Source: Legionella anisa (GTDB lineage Bacteria; Pseudomonadota; Gammaproteobacteria; Legionellales; Legionellaceae). Taken from it: a DNA stretch of 64,000 nt. The notes beneath the pieces are model-generated. The model was not told the origin of the DNA. It did not search any database and saw nothing but the letters and a program-made list of their open reading frames with translations. Positions 59,540-64,000 of this stretch are shown here, in pieces (positions within the stretch are counted from its first letter, which is position 1; the number at the start of each line of letters is the position of its first letter). Made by a program: the position numbers and the translations under genes. Where the stretch lies: contig NZ_LNXS01000001.1 of NCBI RefSeq assembly GCF_001467525.1, positions 124,001 to 188,000 of the forward strand, written 5' to 3'.

Positions 59540-60569
59540 AAAGGTTATAACCAGTTTTTTTAACACTTTGCTCTATTATTTGCTCCAGACCCAACAAGAG
59601 ATGTCTTTGTATTCCTTCACTGATCACTCGAGCATCCTCCAAAGAGCTTATTGAGGAGGATACCTCTCTTATTTCTCCATCTAGCTTTTCCATTTTTTTA
59701 TTAACTCTCATGTTCCGCTGTTGTTCTGAGCCAGCGCTATCTTCAGCAAAGAACAAGTTTTTACGAATAGAGCTCCATGCTGCCTCACCTTTATTGTTCA
59801 CCACTACCCCTCTATGCTCCTCAGAATCTCGAACTTCATATTCTAAATCAGATACAGAGTGCTTTGTACGTAAAAGCCTAACGGGTAAAGGAGCAACTAC
59901 TATATTAAAATTATAAATTTCATTGAGTTCTTCATTTGTATAACAATTCGTAAAAGATTCTCGGAACTTAGATAGTGTTTCAATTGCTTCCTGTTTTTTC
60001 CTCTCATGTTGATGGGAATTCATATAATCATAAATGGGACAATAATCCTCTTGATTCGATAACATTGAAATATTGTCAGTCGTAAAATAAGCACACACTC
60101 GACCTTTAACTTGCAACGTATCTATTGGGATATAGATTTTCAGAGTACACATGGTACTTAATTTACCGAACCCTATCCTACTGCTTAATAAATTAGTTAA
60201 AACTAACGCTTGATTGAATCCCAAAGGGTCGCAGATCAAAATATCTAAAGTAGGGAGAGTCTCATCGTTAAAATTAAAATTAAACTCTAAAAAGGACCAA
60301 TGATTTAATTGTTCACTTCCATCCCATTTTGAAATACCAATTTGAAATCGTAAATTCTTAGCAGCATATGTAATCATTTGCTTAACAAGCTCGGCTAACC
60401 ATTCCAGGTCATCAGTACTCATTGCGAACGCATTGAAGTCCTCATCCCCTCTTCTTTCCCTCCTTTTCATTTCTTTTAAATAAAAGAAAAATGCCATAAG
60501 TTCTGGAGAAATATTACCTGGGTTCTTACTGAGAGCTAACAGTTCTTTGATCTCTGAGATGCTTTTCAT
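59520..60569 (-). CDS. Putative CE-clan cysteine protease or acetyltransferase, candidate effector
   Basis: The 349-residue protein (from the ATG at 60569; the ORF has upstream starts to 60659) lacks a signal peptide. It shows the four parts of a CE-clan (ULP/YopJ-type) active site in order: His90-Trp91 in LNHWSFLEF, Asp114 in LICDPLG, Gln153, and Cys159 in [11 protein letters not shown]. Gln is six residues before Cys and Gly three before, as in ULP enzymes (Q-x-N-G-x-D-C). H-D and D-C gaps are 24 and 45, near the range for the clan. Such enzymes in bacteria cleave ubiquitin-like tags or acetylate host kinases. The C-terminal 150 residues are helical. The function is inferred from motifs alone. 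Confidence 0.68.
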   Translation of the reverse strand: MKSISEIKELLALSKNPGNISPELMAFFFYLKEMKRRERRGDEDFNAFAMSTDDLEWLAELVKQMITYAAKNLRFQIGISKWDGSEQLNHWSFLEFNFNFNDETLPTLDILICDPLGFNQALVLTNLLSSRIGFGKLSTMCTLKIYIPIDTLQVKGRVCAYFTTDNISMLSNQEDYCPIYDYMNSHQHERKKQEAIETLSKFRESFTNCYTNEELNEIYNFNIVVAPLPVRLLRTKHSVSDLEYEVRDSEEHRGVVVNNKGEAAWSSIRKNLFFAEDSAGSEQQRNMRVNKKMEKLDGEIREVSSSISSLEDARVISEGIQRHLLLGLEQIIEQSVKKTGYNLFNTQVD

Positions 60570-60789
60570 GATATGAACAGTTTGATAGTTAATTAATTTA
60601 TTTAATTTAATATAAATAAAATTAACTAAAATAAAAACATTTTTTGAAAAAATAACCAAAATATATTTTTTATTTTCAATGTGATAAAGATTTTTATTTA
60701 TGATGAATGAAGATGGGAAAATTTAAATCGTTTCAAAAACAAGAATACAAGGTACAACATAACCCAGGTTACATTTTTCACACTATCTC

Positions 60790-62259
60790 TCAATCAATAG
60801 TATACTGCTCAGTGAAACAATCAACGAAAATCCAAGCATCAGAACATTCTTTAGTAAAGAATAAATCACTCATTGCATATCCTACTACTGCTGCCAGTTT
60901 ATCATTAAAATAAATTAAAGGAATTCGCTCTCTTAACCAAGGAGGAACCCCCCACTCCTGGAACAATTTTTTTAAACGCTTAGTCTGTCCATGCAAGGAA
61001 AACTCTTCTCCACCTTGTCTAAATCGGACAAATATTTTTGCATCAGTAGGGATGACTACCCCCTGATTGTTTTTTTTTGCCACTAAATTAATGTGTTCAT
61101 CGGGCATGACTAAAGGTAAAGGAAAAGCAGACCACTCAATAGACCGCTTTCGAAACGCTACTGAAGAGGAGACCTTCGTTGATACGGTGCTCGAATCCTC
61201 ATGTGACTTAGTGTGCACTCCGGATCTACGCTCCGTATCTCCACGCATTTCTCGCTTTGCAGCGAGTTTCGAAAGAGAGCTATTGTAGGGTAAATTATTT
61301 GCATTTTTTCTATCTAAATATAAATGCTTTTGGTAACGACGCACAGTAACTTCACCCCAACTCACTGCTGGAGTCGCATCTTGACTCGCAAAAATCACTT
61401 CATCAATCAAACGCCAAAAAGTCACAGTTGAGGGCAATTGGATTTGATTATTTTTCAACCAGGCTCGGAGCACATTTGCTATTCGATCTCGGCTAAGTGT
61501 TTTTAATGGTGTCATCAATAAAGAGTTGCTTGTTAATTTTTCAAGGTTTTCTTCCAATGTCATATCTTGAGCTGCCAACATATCCAGATTTCTTTTAGCC
61601 TGTTGGCAATGAAGCGCTGTTCTTGCAATATTACCTACAACTCCAGGCCATTTTTTTTTCAACAAAGGCATAATGTACTGGCGTAGGTAATTTCGTGAAT
61701 AGCTGGTATCCTGATTGCTCTCATCTTCTATCCAGTTCAATTGATGCAAGGCAGCGTAATGTTCCAATTGCTCTCGTGAATGAGTTAAAAAAGGCCTGGC
61801 AATTTTTCCCGGTTCCAATTGACCAAAATCAGGCATAGCAGCCAAACCATCCACTCCGGAACCTCGAAATAGCTGCAAAAGAACTGTTTCTGCTTGATCG
61901 TTTAAATGATGTCCTGAAATGAAGCAATCTTGCTCTGTAAGCAGAGAAGAAAAAACTGCATACCTGGCAATACGTGCCCCCTCCTCAATATTTGCTGAAC
62001 GATCAAATTGCACCGATTGGGTAACTAAAGGGATACCTAAATCCTGGCAAAACTGTTGACAATGTAATTGCCAATGAAGAGCATTCGCACTAATACCATG
62101 ATTTACATGCACTGCGATTAATTTAACAAGCAAAGTCGGGTGGGAAGCAAGAACATGCAACAGCACTGTTGAGTCAAGTCCACCACTATAACCTATAATT
62201 AACTTATTAAAATGACTTAGGCGAGAAAACCACTCAGTGCTCAATAAAGGTTTAATCAC
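60790..62259 (-). CDS. tilS: tRNA(Ile)-lysidine synthase TilS with an in-frame insertion
   Basis: Modifies C34 of the minor isoleucine tRNA to lysidine so it reads AUA; essential. The ATP-pyrophosphatase P-loop SGGLDS is at residues 25-30, with [17 protein letters not shown]-type and [14 protein letters not shown] segments following. The 489 residues exceed the E. coli length by about 57. Residues about 328-371 are a hydrophilic Ser/Arg/Glu-rich stretch encoded by a palindromic DNA element (61146-61275), without stop codons, sited between two C-terminal domains. Its end overlaps accA by 8 bases upstream. The inserted loop is likely tolerated because it lies in a linker. Confidence 0.93.
   Translation of the reverse strand: MIKPLLSTEWFSRLSHFNKLIIGYSGGLDSTVLLHVLASHPTLLVKLIAVHVNHGISANALHWQLHCQQFCQDLGIPLVTQSVQFDRSANIEEGARIARYAVFSSLLTEQDCFISGHHLNDQAETVLLQLFRGSGVDGLAAMPDFGQLEPGKIARPFLTHSREQLEHYAALHQLNWIEDESNQDTSYSRNYLRQYIMPLLKKKWPGVVGNIARTALHCQQAKRNLDMLAAQDMTLEENLEKLTSNSLLMTPLKTLSRDRIANVLRAWLKNNQIQLPSTVTFWRLIDEVIFASQDATPAVSWGEVTVRRYQKHLYLDRKNANNLPYNSSLSKLAAKREMRGDTERRSGVHTKSHEDSSTVSTKVSSSVAFRKRSIEWSAFPLPLVMPDEHINLVAKKNNQGVVIPTDAKIFVRFRQGGEEFSLHGQTKRLKKLFQEWGVPPWLRERIPLIYFNDKLAAVVGYAMSDLFFTKECSDAWIFVDCFTEQYTID
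61146..61275. repeat. Palindromic element inserted in the tilS reading frame
   Basis: The ends carry GCTTTCGAAACGC and GAGTTTCGAAAG, so CTTTCGAAAC forms the terminal inverted repeat. Inside, GATACGG (61181-61187) and CCGTATC (61233-61239) form a second inverted pair, and CTCGCTTTGCAGCGAG near 61251-61266 a small hairpin. The element is open in the tilS frame. Confidence 0.7.
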
Positions 62260-63205
62260 TTGCCCCCATAATCATAAATTTTTGATATCTGTCTTCGACC
62301 AGCTGCTCCAAAGATGATTTCTTTAAGGCACTCAATTCGCTAACTAAAATCTCCTTTAAACGTGCAGCCATTTCATCGACATTACGATGGGCCCCTCCTA
62401 ATGGTTCAGGAATAACCATATCAATTAATTTATTTTCCAGAATCTTATCTGCGGTAATCCTCATTGCGCGCGCAGCTTCACTTGCTTTGGACGCATCTTT
62501 CCAAAGAATCGAAGCACAACCTTCAGGAGAAATTACTGAATAAATACTGAATTCGAGCATTATCACCCGATCACCAACACCAATTGCCAATGCGCCACCC
62601 GATCCTGCTTCTCCTGTTACTACACAAATAATTGGCGTTTTAAGACGTGACATCACGAAAAGATTGCGAGCGATTGCTTCAGATTGATTACGCTCTTCGG
62701 CACCGATTCCGGGATATGCTCCTGCTGTATCAATAAAAGTAAAAATAGGTAATTTGAATTTTTCAGCCATATTCATCAAACGTAAGGCTTTTCGATACTC
62801 TTCTGGACGAGCCATACCAAAATTACGATATACCTTTTCTTTGGTTCGTTTACCTTTCTGATGACCAAGCACCATAACTGGCTCGCCATTCAAACGCGCC
62901 AAACCACCAATAATTGCAGGGGCTGAAGAACAACTTCGGTCACCATGTAGCTCCTGAAAATCAGTAAAAATGCGTTCAATATAATCTGTAGTCTGAGGTC
63001 TAAGCGGGTGCCTTGCCATTTGCGCTATTTGCCAAGGCTCTAAGTTTGAAAAAACTTGAGAGGTTAGCTCAGAACATTTTGCTTGAAGTCGCGCTATTTC
63101 ATCACTTAAATTCACTTCGTTATCATGACCTACCATGCGAAGTGCTTCAATTTTTTGATTCAACTCTTCGATGGGTTGCTCAAAATCCAAAAATTGTCGG
63201 CTCAT
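62252..63205 (-). CDS. accA: Acetyl-CoA carboxylase carboxyltransferase subunit alpha AccA
   Basis: Carboxyltransferase subunit of acetyl-CoA carboxylase, the committed step of fatty acid synthesis. The 317-residue length is typical. An N-terminal helical region ([17 protein letters not shown]) is followed by [15 protein letters not shown] and [18 protein letters not shown]-like blocks (here PEEYRKAL), and the catalytic core [15 protein letters not shown] with the oxyanion Gly-Gly. It is upstream of tilS with an 8-base overlap. The beta subunit accD is not in the window. Confidence 0.97.
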   Translation of the reverse strand: MSRQFLDFEQPIEELNQKIEALRMVGHDNEVNLSDEIARLQAKCSELTSQVFSNLEPWQIAQMARHPLRPQTTDYIERIFTDFQELHGDRSCSSAPAIIGGLARLNGEPVMVLGHQKGKRTKEKVYRNFGMARPEEYRKALRLMNMAEKFKLPIFTFIDTAGAYPGIGAEERNQSEAIARNLFVMSRLKTPIICVVTGEAGSGGALAIGVGDRVIMLEFSIYSVISPEGCASILWKDASKASEAARAMRITADKILENKLIDMVIPEPLGGAHRNVDEMAARLKEILVSELSALKKSSLEQLVEDRYQKFMIMGASD

Positions 63206-63284
63206 TGAATACTCTTTGGTGAATTAAATATCATGGTATATGATAACCTTAACCGACAATTGATGCCAGATTCAAAACAAGCAT

Positions 63285-64000
63285 ATGATCATTACCGAAT
63301 TCAACCCTTTAAATACAGAAAATTGCATCTTAAGTGAAGCTCGAATTGATCTTTGGCAATTCTCTTTAGTGCATGAATTAGAAAATGCGTATGAACTATT
63401 AAATTCTGAAGAACAAGCGCGTGCAGAACGATTTTATTTCAGCAGGCACAAACGCCGTTTCTCTACTGCCAGAGCAACTATGAGAATCATTTTAGCAAAT
63501 TACCTCAATATACCAGCAGAACAACTAGAATTTGCTTATAATAACCACGGCAAACCTGAAGTCATGAATGCAGCAAAGTTGCAATTTAATATAAGTCATA
63601 CGGGTGACTTGGCGCTCCTTGCAGTAGGGAAAAACTTTCCTATAGGGGTAGATATAGAAAAGTATTCTGCTCGACCTTATGCAGGGATTGCAAAAAATTT
63701 ATTTTCGGACCAAGAATATGAAGAATTTATTAAAGTTCCTCTGGCTCTAAAACCAGCAATTTTCTTTCATGTTTGGGCGCAAAAAGAAGCCTTTATCAAA
63801 GCCTGTGGTTTAGGTCTTTCCTATCCAACCAAAAATTTTAGTGTCCCCATATCTATGCCAACGAAACAATTGGTGAATGACCCATTACACAATATGACTT
63901 GGCAACTGCGTTCTTTTATGCCAGAAGTAGCCTGCAGCGGTGCTTTATGTCATCACCCTACTGTAAGGGAAATTAGGCATGGATTTATTAATCTACAGCA
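63285..64000 (+). CDS. 4'-phosphopantetheinyl transferase superfamily protein, 3' end cut by the window edge
   Basis: From the ATG at 63285 a frame of 238 codons runs without a stop to the window end. It shows the Sfp-type signatures: R-x-x-R-F-S-T-A-R-A near residue 60, NISHTGD, GVDIEKYS (magnesium-binding Asp and Glu), and FHVWAQKEAFIKACGLGL with the W-x-x-K-E-A motif. The product attaches phosphopantetheine to a carrier protein, likely of a polyketide, peptide or siderophore system. Upstream AAG is a weak ribosome site. It diverges from accA. Confidence 0.9.
   Translation, partial: MIITEFNPLNTENCILSEARIDLWQFSLVHELENAYELLNSEEQARAERFYFSRHKRRFSTARATMRIILANYLNIPAEQLEFAYNNHGKPEVMNAAKLQFNISHTGDLALLAVGKNFPIGVDIEKYSARPYAGIAKNLFSDQEYEEFIKVPLALKPAIFFHVWAQKEAFIKACGLGLSYPTKNFSVPISMPTKQLVNDPLHNMTWQLRSFMPEVACSGALCHHPTVREIRHGFINLQ

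Overview
The window comes from a Legionella chromosome, most likely a species other than L. pneumophila. The strongest sign is a gene for Mip (57153-57851) that matches the Legionella macrophage infectivity potentiator almost throughout. FleQ, the Mla and Lpt envelope genes, de novo NAD genes, small secreted cysteine-rich proteins and an AT-rich base composition agree with this. No rRNA, CRISPR array, prophage or intact insertion sequence was seen. One tRNA gene, tRNA-Leu(CAA), is present.

Layout. 1-4.7 kb: 5'-truncated sohB, a small acidic protein, the sigma-54 activator fleQ and three small exported proteins. 4.8-13.6 kb: an envelope block with nif3-murA-ibaG and mlaBCDEF on the minus strand, and kdsD-kdsC-lptC-lptA-lptB divergent on the plus strand. 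Together these make the first peptidoglycan precursor and Kdo precursor, export LPS and keep outer-membrane lipid asymmetry. 13.7-16.1 kb: trpG-trpD-trpC. 16.2-19.4 kb: an unlisted Pro/Glu-rich small ORF, an SDR, a flavin monooxygenase and a lipoprotein with a lipase serine motif. 19.7-23.1 kb: xseA, a rhomboid protease, a cysteine-rich secreted protein and thiD. 23.3-30.4 kb (minus): icd, clpS, clpA, a core glycosyltransferase, an O-antigen ligase and an unknown exported protein. 30.5-37.9 kb: an rluE-type gene, two orphan proteins (one with a long coiled coil), mreBCD and a ComEA-like protein. 38.3-47.4 kb (minus): a kef-type antiporter-nadC-murG-like-M20 peptidase operon, then ppsA and a SulP transporter. 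47.5-52.0 kb: purB-nadB-nadA. 52.1-55.7 kb: small secreted proteins, tRNA-Leu and a DUF2157-type pair. 55.8-64 kb: ampG-like, mip, sdaA, a putative CE-clan cysteine enzyme, tilS, accA and a truncated phosphopantetheinyl transferase.

Two families of palindromic repeats are scattered between genes. Family 1 has arms starting TGTAGCCTGGGTGCAGCG. Family 2 has arms starting AGGGTCTGTTTACATTTC. A third palindromic element lies in frame inside tilS. The observations most worth following are the putative CE-clan effector (59520-60569), the tilS insertion, the repeat families with matched arms, the paired CC-GGV secreted proteins, and the MurG-like protein outside a division-cell-wall cluster.
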